From: Acidimicrobiia bacterium
Lineage (GTDB): Bacteria; Actinomycetota; Acidimicrobiia; ATN3; PSLF01
DNA: 64,000 nucleotides
Assembly: GCA_040289475.1 (NCBI GenBank)
Contig: PSLF01000003.1
Coordinates: forward strand, 1 to 64,000
Direction: 5' to 3'
Part shown: positions 9,310 through 18,070 of the stretch, in pieces
Numbering within the stretch: position 1 is the first letter of the stretch
Layout of the letters: every line of letters starts with the position of its first letter
Made by a program: the position numbers and the translations under genes
The notes under the pieces: generated by a model
Database searches by the model: none
Told to the model about the DNA's origin: nothing
Seen by the model: the letters and a program-made list of their open reading frames with translations, nothing else

Positions 9310-9776
9310 GACTCCCTCCGCCACACGAACACGCGTTTCGGCGTGATTTCAATGATCGCCCGCTCCCAAAAGAGCGGCATTGCAAAGCGCTTCTTCAGAA
9401 ATACGTCAACAGAGGGTTCCTTCTGCCTCCACAGCGGTAGTAGCCTCATCCATCCTTCGTGAAGGTCATCGTCGATCACCGCCGCCTCTCCCTGGATTGT
9501 TGCTCCAGCAAGCTCGGTCCCAGATACAGCGCTTGGATCAGAGATGCTTACGGCCACCTTTGGGTTAGCTTTTATATGCTCCAGTTTTTTGCTGAAAAGG
9601 ACGCTAGAAGTCATATAGATCTTCTCGCCGTCAAAGAGAGGAATCAGCGGGTACGAAACAACGCGTCCTCCTCCGGCTATCACCGAGAGCTCCGCCACGA
9701 GAGCTCGTATCAGCAGGTGTTCCACTTCCGGCGAAACCTCTGATAGCCGGGTCGGAGAAACGGTCTCGTCGTTCAT
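9306..9776 (-). CDS. Pyridoxamine-5'-phosphate oxidase-like FMN-binding protein
   Basis: 156 aa. Split-barrel fold of the PNPOx/F420-dependent reductase superfamily: VVSYPLIPLFDGEKIYMTSS, LEHIKANPKVAVSISDP and ATIQGEAAVID are the typical strands. Such proteins bind FMN, F420 or haem and often carry out reductions; the true substrate cannot be read from the sequence. The ATG at 9776 follows AAGGAGGTG with 8 bases between, and overlaps the stop of the regulator gene upstream (ATGA). An upstream in-frame extension lacks a ribosome-binding site. Its neighbour UbiA carries a second, diverged split barrel, suggesting the two act in the same pathway. Confidence 0.85.
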   Translation of the reverse strand: MNDETVSPTRLSEVSPEVEHLLIRALVAELSVIAGGGRVVSYPLIPLFDGEKIYMTSSVLFSKKLEHIKANPKVAVSISDPSAVSGTELAGATIQGEAAVIDDDLHEGWMRLLPLWRQKEPSVDVFLKKRFAMPLFWERAIIEITPKRVFVWRRES

Positions 9777-10345
9777 TTGCCCGACACCTCCTTGTTCGGT
9801 CGGGATTGCTGATCCCGCGCTCTGCGGGAGTGTATCGACACCACAGCCCCGGCTCGTCGCGCCTCGTCTGGCTCCCACGTTTTTCCTGAACTGAATGCTG
9901 CCATCCCGCTCTCGACGGCGGATGCGAACTGTTCGAGAGCCTCTACTTTCGCCCTGATTTGATCGGAGTATGAGCTTTCCTCCAGAGCACGCTTAGTCTC
10001 TTCGACGGTGGCAATAACCTGGCGCAAGTTCCACCTAAAGCGCCTCTCGACGATTTCCTGGAGAACTCGCCAAAAGTCCGAAGCTCCCTCGTAGTGATCC
10101 TTTCTAGAACCGGGGACAGCAACCCGTCGGACAAGCTGCCATTCGAGAAGGGGCTTCATGTTGACCGAGACGCTACTTTTGGCAATTTGAAGAGATTCAG
10201 CGATCTCTTCAAGGTCCACTGGGGCTTGTCGCAAGTAGACGAAGGCGAATAGTCTCCCTTGCGCTTGAGTAAGTACGCCAGAGGTCGCCGCGGCCACTCC
10301 TATCCCGTCAATGAAAACTTTTTCAGCTCGGGACAAAATCGCCAC
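9773..10345 (-). CDS. GbsR/MarR-type winged-helix transcriptional regulator
   Basis: 190 aa. The N-terminal half has a winged helix-turn-helix of the GbsR type (LTQAQGRLFAFVYLRQAPVDLEEIAESLQIAKSSVS...WQLVRRVAVPGSRKDHYEG), where the conserved GSRKDHYE wing is the clearest family mark. The rest is a long alpha-helical region (about residues 85-150) probably used for dimerisation, then a charged tail. The GTG at 10345 is preceded by GGAGGTGA. It heads the FMN-protein/UbiA operon by ATGA overlap, so it probably controls its own operon. The ligand is unknown. Confidence 0.85.
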   Translation of the reverse strand: MAILSRAEKVFIDGIGVAAATSGVLTQAQGRLFAFVYLRQAPVDLEEIAESLQIAKSSVSVNMKPLLEWQLVRRVAVPGSRKDHYEGASDFWRVLQEIVERRFRWNLRQVIATVEETKRALEESSYSDQIRAKVEALEQFASAVESGMAAFSSGKTWEPDEARRAGAVVSIHSRRARDQQSRPNKEVSGK

Positions 10346-10471
10346 GCCTAGGTCACCTCCGTTCGCAAGCTGAAGCCTTCATCTCTCCAAGATCTTCAAT
10401 CTGGGTGCGTTCCGTCTGCTTAGCCCTTCGAGAGCCTTAGAGATAATTTGTTAATTTCAGAAGATTCGAAA

Positions 10472-10501
10472 TGTTTAGAACATACAGCACTCTTCGGTCA
10501 A
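10472..10501 (-). promoter_or_regulatory. Predicted promoter of the GbsR-FMN-UbiA operon
   Basis: On the minus strand TTGACC (10501-10496) is followed by TCTAAA at 16 bases or TAAACA at 18 bases. The region around it (about 10440-10480) is clearly more AT-rich than its surroundings. The leader to the GTG at 10345 would be about 120 nt. Confidence 0.4.
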
Positions 10502-10595
10502 ATTCCCCATGCCGATCGAAAGCGAGAGGACTCCCTACACAATCGAGTCTCGCTCTCCTCGACTGGTGTATGGCAGTTTCTATGCAGTTCTTCAC

Positions 10596-11990
10596 CTATC
10601 GGCGTAAAATCTCTGCTGCGACTTCTCCGACCATCTCCAACGCGGAGCCGGACAGCCCCTGGTGTACAGGGATGCCCAAGAGCCTTTCCCTTGCCGCTCG
10701 AGTATCGCTTATGAATTGCTCCGGGGTTGACCGATGTGGTACAGGCCATACCTCGACTACCCTTACTCCCCTCTCGAAAAAAGCCGCGACTGCCGCTCTT
10801 CGGTCAGGGCACTCCACCGGCAGAAAGAGCGGAACTGTCCCCGGTGGCAACTCGTGCAAGCCCTCTGGAACGAACTCACCTAGGTCAAATTCCCAAACGA
10901 GCCTGGTGTAGTTGCCGCGACGCGCCGCTGCTACAGCAGATGGCCACTGGCCCGCGAGCACAAAATACGAGAGCAGAGCCGCCCGAGAAGCAGCCGATGC
11001 CAAAGCGGATTCCGAAATAGTCCATGCGCCCTCGTTTTCATCGACAGCGAATATGGCTCTGGACAACTCGCCGTCCAATGCTGCTTTCTCCGACCTCGAC
11101 AACTGTGACACTGCTCGGGCAGCAACGGTGGCTATCCACCGATCCCCTCCGGCAATAGAGAGAAGTAATTGAGAAGCCAAGGTACGGGCGTTGGCCACCG
11201 AGAATGTGCGCGCACGTCCGAGCGGCGCCGCTGCAGCACCCACCTTGCCGTACAGCCACAGCGCACCTCCATCGAGAGTTCCTAAGCTCTTGCGGATCGA
11301 AAAGATTGCTGCTGTGCCTTTGGACCCAATTGCCGATCCATCTGGATACTTTGAATACAGGGCTTGAGCAGCGTCTTCAATTACCATCCCAAGGCGCGTC
11401 GCCCCGCCACCGAATACGCCTCCTTGCTCGGTGCCCAACTCGTCTAGACGGACACCATCTCGAGCATCAGAATCGCTTCCCGACTCGACTCGACCGTTCT
11501 CTGGCGGAGGCCATATCCCCTCTACTATCGGGGGAAACCCGAAAAAGGAAACGACATAGCAAACGCACGACCGGCAGGAAGATTCGTAAAAACTCTCGCA
11601 ATCCACTGTCAGATCTGGCTTCACCCGGTAGAAGTTAGGCTTTAGACCAGCGCGCAGCAACGCCTCTATTTCGGAGCCACAGTGATATGACGGTACCGCC
11701 ACCGAGTGCGGACCACCACAGCGACAATTCAAAGCAAGAGCACGGCCCGCTAGGTAGACAGCCCCGCGTCCAAGATGTAGTAGGTACGAGTTTCCGCGGA
11801 ACTCGGGGACTCGCACGTTGTCAGTGAGATCGTAAAAGTGGGAGCGACCAAGGAGAAGCTGCGGATCAATGGATCCGCGCTCGAAAAAGCCACACAGGGC
11901 CTGGGGTTGGATCAGCTGAAGAAAGGCTCCCCGCAGCGCCGATCTCACGTCAAATGGGGGGTATGTGGTGACGAGCGAGGCTTGTCTCAA
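10596..11990 (-). CDS. DegT/DnrJ/EryC1-like PLP aminotransferase
   Basis: 464 aa. Fold-type I PLP enzyme resembling sugar aminotransferases: the cofactor segment VIEDAAQALYSKYPDG has the Asp that holds the pyridine nitrogen, and FSIRKSLGTLDGGAL carries the likely Schiff-base Lys followed by the glycine run. The N-terminal part (SVAVPSYHCGSEIEALLRAG) matches the substrate loop. It is longer than the usual 370-400 residues because of a hydrophilic Gly/Asp/Glu-rich insert (about 167-205). The start overlaps the murJ stop (ATGA), so it is translated together with the lipid II flippase. A role in making an amino sugar for the envelope is an inference; the substrate is unknown. Confidence 0.8.
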   Translation of the reverse strand: MRQASLVTTYPPFDVRSALRGAFLQLIQPQALCGFFERGSIDPQLLLGRSHFYDLTDNVRVPEFRGNSYLLHLGRGAVYLAGRALALNCRCGGPHSVAVPSYHCGSEIEALLRAGLKPNFYRVKPDLTVDCESFYESSCRSCVCYVVSFFGFPPIVEGIWPPPENGRVESGSDSDARDGVRLDELGTEQGGVFGGGATRLGMVIEDAAQALYSKYPDGSAIGSKGTAAIFSIRKSLGTLDGGALWLYGKVGAAAAPLGRARTFSVANARTLASQLLLSIAGGDRWIATVAARAVSQLSRSEKAALDGELSRAIFAVDENEGAWTISESALASAASRAALLSYFVLAGQWPSAVAAARRGNYTRLVWEFDLGEFVPEGLHELPPGTVPLFLPVECPDRRAAVAAFFERGVRVVEVWPVPHRSTPEQFISDTRAARERLLGIPVHQGLSGSALEMVGEVAAEILRR

Positions 11991-13747
11991 CCCGAGACTC
12001 GGCGTCCCACTGGGGCCTCTTCGACGTCTGCGAAGAGTTCCTTAGGATTTAGAATCCTTTTGATTATCGCTAGGTCTTCCATTCGCGTAACCACTCCCCA
12101 CAAAACAAATGCGGCCAAAATGGCAGCGCCGCCCACCGATAGCTCGACAATTCTCGACAAGCTAACATCTCCAATAGCTTCGATCCACGGGCGGAGCTTA
12201 GCCAAAACGATCCATCCCGCCGCAGCGCAGAGCGCGCCCGCAAAGAATATTTGCAACAGGGGAGTTGCCAGCCGCCTGCCGACCTCCCTCTGATGTAATC
12301 GGCGAAACAACACCCAGCCCGACACTGCCGAACCTATGAAGTAGCCCAAGCTGTGCGCCAACGCTAGACCGGCAATCTGAAAACGCGGATACAAAACAAA
12401 GTCGAGAGCCACTGTGACGCCGACTTCTAGCAAATTCAACACAAAGGGGGTTTTCGAGTCGTGAATCGCATAGAAGCATCGAACTGTCAGCACCCAGAGC
12501 GAGAAAGGGATAATCCCGACCGCGAAAGCAGCCAATGTCGAAGCGACCAGTTGAGAAGAGTTCGCAGACATGACGCCCCGCTCCAATAACAGGGCGACAG
12601 CCGGGCGGCCGAGCACCAAATAGGCAGCGGTCATCGGCGCCAACAAAACGCTCACTGCCCTTACTGCGCGGACCAGCCGTCGGGCTAAAAGATTGACCCG
12701 TTTCTCCACCCACAATCCCGCGATGCTCGGCACGACGGCTGTGATTATGGAAATCGCAACCAACCCGATAGGAAGCTGAAAGAAAGCGAACGCAATGAAA
12801 TAGGCCGTAGGTCCGCCTTGCACTCCGTTGGCGAGCACCAGCGCGATCGCGAATCCGATTTGATTGGTAACGACAAAACCGAAAATCCACGAAGAGAGGC
12901 GCAACAGCTTGGGCCAAGAGCTTTGCCCGAGGTGCGCGAATCCCCGTCGAATACTTATCGAAAGTGGCAATCTTTTTACAGCAGGCCACTGAGCCGCCGC
13001 CATCGCAGCAACTCCGCCAGCAGTACCCAGAGCCATGATGAACATCCCGAGTGGCGGCGGCGTTCCGGCAGCAGCGATTTGTTTCGGCGTGATCTTGGCA
13101 AAAACTAGGAAAGTAGCAATCACCACTATGTTGTTGGCAATCGGCGAAAAGGCCGTCGCGACAAAACGGTGATAAGAATTGAGCAGTGCCGCTGTTACGG
13201 CTGTGTATCCGTAAAAGACGATCTCTGTAGCGAAGAACCTAAAGAAAAACGTCGCTTGATACTTTTGCACTTCCCTCGTGTCTTCTCGGAGTCGAAACGC
13301 GAAAAGATTTATCAATAACGGGGCAGCAACGATTGCTACGAAAGTGACGAGTAGGAGAGCTCCCATGGTTCCGACAAAAAGCGACGAGACTCGAGCCGAT
13401 GCCTCTTGATCGTCGCGAGCAGTCTTTATGTCTTCGACAAGAACAGGGATGAAAACGGATGTGAGCACTCCTCCCAAGATCAGCTCGTAAACCACGTTGG
13501 GCAATGTGTTGGCTATGTTGAAGGAGTCAGCAAGCCTGCTTTCTGCTACCCCAATCGCGTAAGCCATTGCTGCGAGGCGACCCAAACCCGTGACACGCGA
13601 AAGGAAAGTTCCCACAGCCATTATTAGGGCGGGACGGCTCAGCGATCCCTTCCTCGAAGGCTCTGGCCATGCCGAAGGCGATGAATCGGTCGTCGAGGCC
13701 AGTTCGACAACTCTCTTTTCATCTATTGAAGGTGTGCCATTCAGCAT
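11987..13747 (-). CDS. murJ: Lipid II flippase MurJ/MviN
   Basis: 586 aa. It moves lipid II across the membrane for wall synthesis. The MviN pattern is clear: GTFLSRVTGLGRLAAMAYAIG, ADSFNIANTLPNVVYELILGGVLTSVFIPVL, and 12-14 hydrophobic segments up to about residue 555. The first about 35 residues are polar and Ser-rich, and a short cytoplasmic tail ends the protein. No actinobacterial C-terminal pseudokinase is present, unlike mycobacterial MviN. The ATG at 13747 has no good Shine-Dalgarno sequence. It is coupled to the downstream aminotransferase-like gene and divergent from the thiolase-like gene. Confidence 0.93.
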   Translation of the reverse strand: MLNGTPSIDEKRVVELASTTDSSPSAWPEPSRKGSLSRPALIMAVGTFLSRVTGLGRLAAMAYAIGVAESRLADSFNIANTLPNVVYELILGGVLTSVFIPVLVEDIKTARDDQEASARVSSLFVGTMGALLLVTFVAIVAAPLLINLFAFRLREDTREVQKYQATFFFRFFATEIVFYGYTAVTAALLNSYHRFVATAFSPIANNIVVIATFLVFAKITPKQIAAAGTPPPLGMFIMALGTAGGVAAMAAAQWPAVKRLPLSISIRRGFAHLGQSSWPKLLRLSSWIFGFVVTNQIGFAIALVLANGVQGGPTAYFIAFAFFQLPIGLVAISIITAVVPSIAGLWVEKRVNLLARRLVRAVRAVSVLLAPMTAAYLVLGRPAVALLLERGVMSANSSQLVASTLAAFAVGIIPFSLWVLTVRCFYAIHDSKTPFVLNLLEVGVTVALDFVLYPRFQIAGLALAHSLGYFIGSAVSGWVLFRRLHQREVGRRLATPLLQIFFAGALCAAAGWIVLAKLRPWIEAIGDVSLSRIVELSVGGAAILAAFVLWGVVTRMEDLAIIKRILNPKELFADVEEAPVGRRVSG

Positions 13748-13841
13748 GTCTTGGTTACCATCAAGTAACTAATTTAGTAGCGCGTCCGTCGTGCAGATAC
13801 CGATTCCAGCCACAAGCATGCACTCTCTCGAGGAGGGTTAT

Positions 13842-15356
13842 ATGAATCCTCGGCAACCGGTCATTGTGGGGGTGGGTCAAATCACTAATCGCCCGAAAAG
13901 CCCCCAAAAACTCGTAACTCCAATGGAACTGATGGAATGGGCAGCTCGGGCTGCGCTTGGAGATACAGGAGCTGCCAACCTTCACCGCAAGATCGATACC
14001 GTCTTTGTCGTCAACATAATCTCCTGGACATACTCGAATCCTCCCGGAGAACTCGCCCGCCGTCTAGAAGCCGAGCCCAAGCTCACCGGTTATACAGCGA
14101 TCGGAGGTAACTCTCCCCAATGGCTCATGAACAAGGCGTGCTCCCTAATTTCCAACGGTAACAGCGATGTTGTTTTGATAGCTGGTGCCGAAGCTTTCGC
14201 ATCTGGAGCGCAGGCCCGCAACTTCGGAGTCAAGCTAGACAGAGGAGATCGATCTAGCCAACCCGAAACCATAGGCGACGCGAGGCCAGGTCTTTCGCCA
14301 GAAGAAATGTCGATGCAACTAGTGACCCCTGGGCAAATTTACCCAATCCTCGAAAACGCATTTCGGGCCTCCTTGGGACGTCCAATCGACGCCCACCAAA
14401 AGGAGCTTGGACGCTTGTTCGAGTCGTTCAATGAGGTCGCAAGGTCAAACCCTTTGGCATGGTTCTCTGAGCCAAGGACAGCTGAAGAGATCGAAAAGCC
14501 AAGCATCAACAACCGAGTTACCGCTTTTCCATACACCAAATATATGAACGCCGTCATAAAAGTTGATCAAGCAGCTGCCCTAGTCGTCACCTCGGTTGAG
14601 GCCGCCGAGGCTTGTAGGATTCCCAAAGACAAGTGGGTGTTTCCGGTCGCAGGCGCCGACCTGAACGACGTCTGGTTTTTCTCGAGGCGTCCCGATATCG
14701 CTAGGTCGCCGGCAATTCGTGAGTGCGGCAAGGCAGTCTTTGAAGCAGCGGGTGCGGGCCCCGACGACATCGAATTCGTAGACCTTTACTCTTGCTTCCC
14801 TGTAGCAGTGGAGATCGCCTCGCTAGAGCTAGGATTGACTGCGAGCTCAGACCGCCCGCTAACACTCACTGGCGGTCTCCCCTATTTTGGAGGCCCAGGA
14901 AATAACTACACTTCTCATGCCATAGCTCATGCCGTAGAGCGGCTGCGCCAAAGCGAGACGGCTTTGGCACTTTGCACCGGGCTTGGCTGGTTCGTCACCA
15001 AGCACTCACTCGGCATATACTCCGCCAGTCCTCCCCAAAACCTGTTCATCCACCCAGACCTCTCCCGACATCAGCAGCGGATTGACTCGACCGAGATACC
15101 ATGGATAGCGGGCGAGGAACGCGTGGATGGGAAGATTATCGGCTATACAGTACTCTACGACCGCGCTTCAAATCCCGAAAGGGCACCAGCAATCATAGAG
15201 ACCCTTGAGGAACAACCCCGGCGAGCGCTAGCCGATATCCCCCTCGAGTACATAGAAGACCCTTGGAGTCAGGAAATGGTAGGGGTAATAGGAGTTCTAG
15301 ACCCGGTCGCCAAGCCTCGGCCTCAGTTTGTCCCCGGAGACACAGGTGTCACCTGA
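13842..15356 (+). CDS. Thiolase-like acyl-CoA C-acetyltransferase family protein
   Basis: 504 aa. Thiolase fold: an N-terminal half starting PVIVGVGQI, ISNGNSDVVLIAGAEA in the centre, and a C-terminal half with DLYSCFPVAVEIA, GGPGNNYTSHAIAHAVERLR and CTGLGWFVTKHSLGIYS. It resembles the long thiolase-like group in which the classical nucleophile region is altered: here it reads PQWLMNKACSLI, and it is unclear whether the Cys is in the catalytic position. Expected role is acyl-CoA or sterol/fatty-acid side-chain breakdown, by family only. The ATG at 13842 follows GAGGAGGG by a few bases; the frame extends upstream to TTG/ATG-type codons without a ribosome-binding site. It overlaps or abuts the following crotonase gene. 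Confidence 0.82.
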   Translation: MNPRQPVIVGVGQITNRPKSPQKLVTPMELMEWAARAALGDTGAANLHRKIDTVFVVNIISWTYSNPPGELARRLEAEPKLTGYTAIGGNSPQWLMNKACSLISNGNSDVVLIAGAEAFASGAQARNFGVKLDRGDRSSQPETIGDARPGLSPEEMSMQLVTPGQIYPILENAFRASLGRPIDAHQKELGRLFESFNEVARSNPLAWFSEPRTAEEIEKPSINNRVTAFPYTKYMNAVIKVDQAAALVVTSVEAAEACRIPKDKWVFPVAGADLNDVWFFSRRPDIARSPAIRECGKAVFEAAGAGPDDIEFVDLYSCFPVAVEIASLELGLTASSDRPLTLTGGLPYFGGPGNNYTSHAIAHAVERLRQSETALALCTGLGWFVTKHSLGIYSASPPQNLFIHPDLSRHQQRIDSTEIPWIAGEERVDGKIIGYTVLYDRASNPERAPAIIETLEEQPRRALADIPLEYIEDPWSQEMVGVIGVLDPVAKPRPQFVPGDTGVT

Positions 15357-16152
15357 TCCCAGCCCAAACACCAAGAACTCATACTGGAGATCGGAGATCA
15401 AAGAAGGCTCGATTCTTCTGGTGCGTTTCGAGAGACCGCCCGCTAACAGACTCAATGCTGAGTCGCTCCGAGAGCTTTCAAAGCTACTGGACAAAACCGA
15501 GGCAGACACTTCACTCAAGTGCGTGGTGATCGCCTCTGGAGTCGACGGCTATTTTATATCTGACACCGAAGACAGCGAGTGGGAGAAGATCAGATCGTCC
15601 GAGAGCCCTCAAACAGAGCTGGTTCCCTGGCACCGAGCGTGCTCAAGACTGGTATCGCATCCCCTTCCGACCATAGCAGCTATCGATGGAGTGGTGTCAG
15701 GAGCCGGCATCGACATTGTCCTATGTGCTGACATCCGAGTGGCAGGGCCACAAACCCAATTGGACTTTTCGGAGTACGCCTCAAGAAGAACTATCCCCTA
15801 CAGCGGTGCAACCCAACGCTTGCCACGGCTAGTTGGTAAGGCCAGAGCGCTCGAGCTGATCATCGGAGGTAGCAGCGTTTCGGCGAACGACGCCGTCGCT
15901 TATGGGCTAGTTCAGAGAGTGGCCGATTACTCCGCTCTAGAGGAGGCCCTTGGCCTTGCAAGAGCAGTATCTACTTTGGATCGGCAGATGGTGACGGCTG
16001 CTAAAACAGCCGTCTTTAGCTCCGAAGTACCAATAGCCGAGGGCCTGGCGCTCGAGTCCCGCCTTGCGGTATCTCTCATAGCAGCCCGCGCAAGGACTAG
16101 CCCAGAGGCAACAGGGATAGACAATGCCGACACGAATTCGAAGAACCTCTAA
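15346..16152 (+). CDS. Enoyl-CoA hydratase/isomerase (crotonase) family protein
   Basis: 268 aa from GTG 15346 (an in-frame TTG at 15328 would add six residues). Crotonase features: FERPPANRLN, TIAAIDGVVSGAGIDIVLCADIRVAG with the oxyanion-hole glycines, FSEYASRRTIPYSGATQRLPRLVG with one acidic residue where the catalytic Glu usually lies, and ALELIIGG. The active-site segment deviates enough that hydratase activity is not assured. The gene overlaps the end of the thiolase-like gene by about 11 bp (29 bp with the longer start), so the two are co-translated and probably serve the same CoA-ester pathway. Confidence 0.85.
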   Translation: MSPDPSPNTKNSYWRSEIKEGSILLVRFERPPANRLNAESLRELSKLLDKTEADTSLKCVVIASGVDGYFISDTEDSEWEKIRSSESPQTELVPWHRACSRLVSHPLPTIAAIDGVVSGAGIDIVLCADIRVAGPQTQLDFSEYASRRTIPYSGATQRLPRLVGKARALELIIGGSSVSANDAVAYGLVQRVADYSALEEALGLARAVSTLDRQMVTAAKTAVFSSEVPIAEGLALESRLAVSLIAARARTSPEATGIDNADTNSKNL

Positions 16153-16192
16153 ACGTGAGAGGCACTCCGGTACCGATCTCGCACATATCGAC

Positions 16193-16219
16193 TTGGATAG
16201 AGCCGTTTGTGACTAAAAT
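16193..16219 (+). promoter_or_regulatory. Possible promoter of the ABC exporter operon
   Basis: TTGGAT (16193-16198), a 15-base spacer and TAAAAT (16214-16219). The -10 is good, the spacing short. It lies in the 97-bp gap before the first adaptor gene, 31 bases from its ATG. Confidence 0.3.
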
Positions 16220-16249
16220 CCATGGGATTTGTAACCAGCCGCAGACACG

Positions 16250-17233
16250 ATGACCGAAACCAAAAATGTCTTCAAAGCCAAGAACGCCAGCGATGCGAGA
16301 GAGTCTTTTGTGGCTGGAGATTTTGACTGGGAGTTGAATTCCAAAAAATCGAAGAGAAGACCGATCGCCATAGTCACAGTAGCAGTAGTCGCTGCGTCGG
16401 TCCTTTTGTTCGCACGCTTAGCCTCATCAGACTCAGGCAAAATCAAAACCGTTCGCGCTGACAACGGAACCGTTGAGCGGCGCCTATTGCTGGAGGGTAG
16501 AGCAAAGCCTGCCCAGACCTACTCACTCAGCTTTCCGATTCCCGCCGCAGACGACAACGTCGGTCCAAACATCGCAGAAGTTCTTGTAAAGGCTGGTGAC
16601 CGTGTGTCCTCGGGTCAAATTCTCGCCCGGCTAGAGGGAGAACACGTCGAGTCTGCTCTAGTGCGCTCACCAACCGACGGCGTCGTTGTAGAAGTAAGAG
16701 GAGCTGCGGGGGCTCCGCCCCCAGCGGGAGCTGTCGTGGTCGTAAGAACCCTTGATCTAGTCGCCGAGTTCGAGCTTACTGAGGCGAATCTGTCTGAGCT
16801 GAAGGAGGGAATGGAAGCGACCATGACCGTCCCGGTTCTTTCGCAGTCGATTCCTACGGTGATCGAAAAACTCCCCCAGGACCCGAAGAGCTCCGTCCCC
16901 TTCTCGGTGTCATTGGGCTCTGCTCAGGGAGGAGGAACACAAAGCGGCTCAGACCAAGCCCTCAACTACCCTCTAGAAATCCCGCTCCCTCGCATCGATG
17001 GGCTGAGGCCTGGGATGACAGTAGACCTCGATGTCTTGGTGGCTCGAAAGACAGATGTTCTGGTAGTCCCACAAACAGCCATACGCTATGACCAAGATGG
17101 AGCGTTCGTGGAGGTCGTGGATGGTCGTAAAACACATCCCGTGAGAGTCAAAACAGGTCTTTCCGATCAGTCTAATATCGAGATATTGGAGGGACTGAGT
17201 GGCGGCGAAAACGTGGTCATCCAAGGGAACTAG
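16250..17233 (+). CDS. HlyD/MacA-type membrane fusion protein (adaptor 1)
   Basis: 327 aa. A basic cytoplasmic start, one membrane helix (about residues 43-62), then an outside part with the biotinyl-lipoyl-like barrel-sandwich (IAEVLVKAGDRVSSGQILARLEG and VRSPTDGVVVEVRG), a beta-barrel (ELTEANLSELKEGMEATMTV) and the membrane-proximal domain (DVLVVPQTAIRYDQDGAFVEVVD...VRVKTGLSDQSNIEILEGLSGGENVVIQG). The coiled-coil hairpin found in Gram-negative adaptors is absent, as in many Gram-positive relatives. It is the first gene of a row with a MacB-type ATPase, a permease and a second adaptor; the exported substrate is unknown. Confidence 0.88.
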   Translation: MTETKNVFKAKNASDARESFVAGDFDWELNSKKSKRRPIAIVTVAVVAASVLLFARLASSDSGKIKTVRADNGTVERRLLLEGRAKPAQTYSLSFPIPAADDNVGPNIAEVLVKAGDRVSSGQILARLEGEHVESALVRSPTDGVVVEVRGAAGAPPPAGAVVVVRTLDLVAEFELTEANLSELKEGMEATMTVPVLSQSIPTVIEKLPQDPKSSVPFSVSLGSAQGGGTQSGSDQALNYPLEIPLPRIDGLRPGMTVDLDVLVARKTDVLVVPQTAIRYDQDGAFVEVVDGRKTHPVRVKTGLSDQSNIEILEGLSGGENVVIQGN

Positions 17234-17287
17234 TAGACCTGAGCCGATGCTTCGACAGGTCTAGGAGTTGAACAAAAAGGCGGACAT

Positions 17288-18070
17288 TTGGCCGAAGAAA
17301 GCGTCATCTCCCTAGAAGCGGTTAGAAAAATCTATGGTAGAGGACGCGCGGCCGTAGAAGCTCTGCGGGGCATCGACTTTCAGGTGCGAAAAGGGGAATA
17401 CGTAGCGGTTGTCGGGCCCTCTGGATCGGGTAAGTCCACGTTGATGAACATCATCGGATGTTTGGACCGACCGACCTCTGGAGTCTATCGACTTGGAGGC
17501 CTTGAAGTTCAGCGCCTCTCAGACGATGTGTTAGCGAGGGTCAGAAACCACCAGATTGGTTTTGTATTCCAGAACTTCAACTTGCTTCCGCGGGCTACGG
17601 CCATAGAAAACGTCGAACTTCCGCTTGTCTATCGAGGCATGCCACGGCGCAAGCGCCATTCTCTTGCAATCGAGATGCTCGAAAGAGTCGACCTGGCAGA
17701 CAGAATTAACCACACCCCGGCCCAACTGTCAGGTGGCGAACAGCAGCGAGTAGCAATTGCCCGAGCCTTGGTTACCAATCCGCTAATAGTGCTTGCAGAC
17801 GAACCGACAGGTAACTTAGACACCGCTCGATCAGCCGAGATATTGAAAATCTTCGACGAGCTGCATGCCGAGGGTCGGACTATCGTGATGATCACGCACG
17901 AGCCTGACGTAGCAGCAAGAGCACACCGCAACGTCCGTATCCGAGACGGAGAGATCATATCCGACTCGTCATTGGGTGGCGACAATGACGAAGAAAAAAT
18001 CATAGACCCTCGGTCATCTTTGGGAAATCGGACGCATTCGGCTGATCACTCGAGTGGGGGACGCCAGTGA
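17288..18070 (+). CDS. ABC transporter ATP-binding protein (MacB/LolD type)
   Basis: 260 aa. Complete nucleotide-binding domain: Walker [11 protein letters not shown]-loop [18 protein letters not shown], signature [15 protein letters not shown], Walker [12 protein letters not shown] and the switch His in MITHEPD. The family energises mechanotransmission permeases of the MacB/FtsX kind rather than classical channels. The TTG start follows AAGGCGG. The stop overlaps the GTG of the permease gene (GTGA), so the two subunits are made together. About 30 polar residues after the domain are not conserved in the family. Confidence 0.93.
   Translation: MAEESVISLEAVRKIYGRGRAAVEALRGIDFQVRKGEYVAVVGPSGSGKSTLMNIIGCLDRPTSGVYRLGGLEVQRLSDDVLARVRNHQIGFVFQNFNLLPRATAIENVELPLVYRGMPRRKRHSLAIEMLERVDLADRINHTPAQLSGGEQQRVAIARALVTNPLIVLADEPTGNLDTARSAEILKIFDELHAEGRTIVMITHEPDVAARAHRNVRIRDGEIISDSSLGGDNDEEKIIDPRSSLGNRTHSADHSSGGRQ

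Noticed and set aside
11204-11638. A long plus-strand frame opposite the aminotransferase gene
   Set aside because: His/Arg-rich shadow of the PLP enzyme with no features of a protein.
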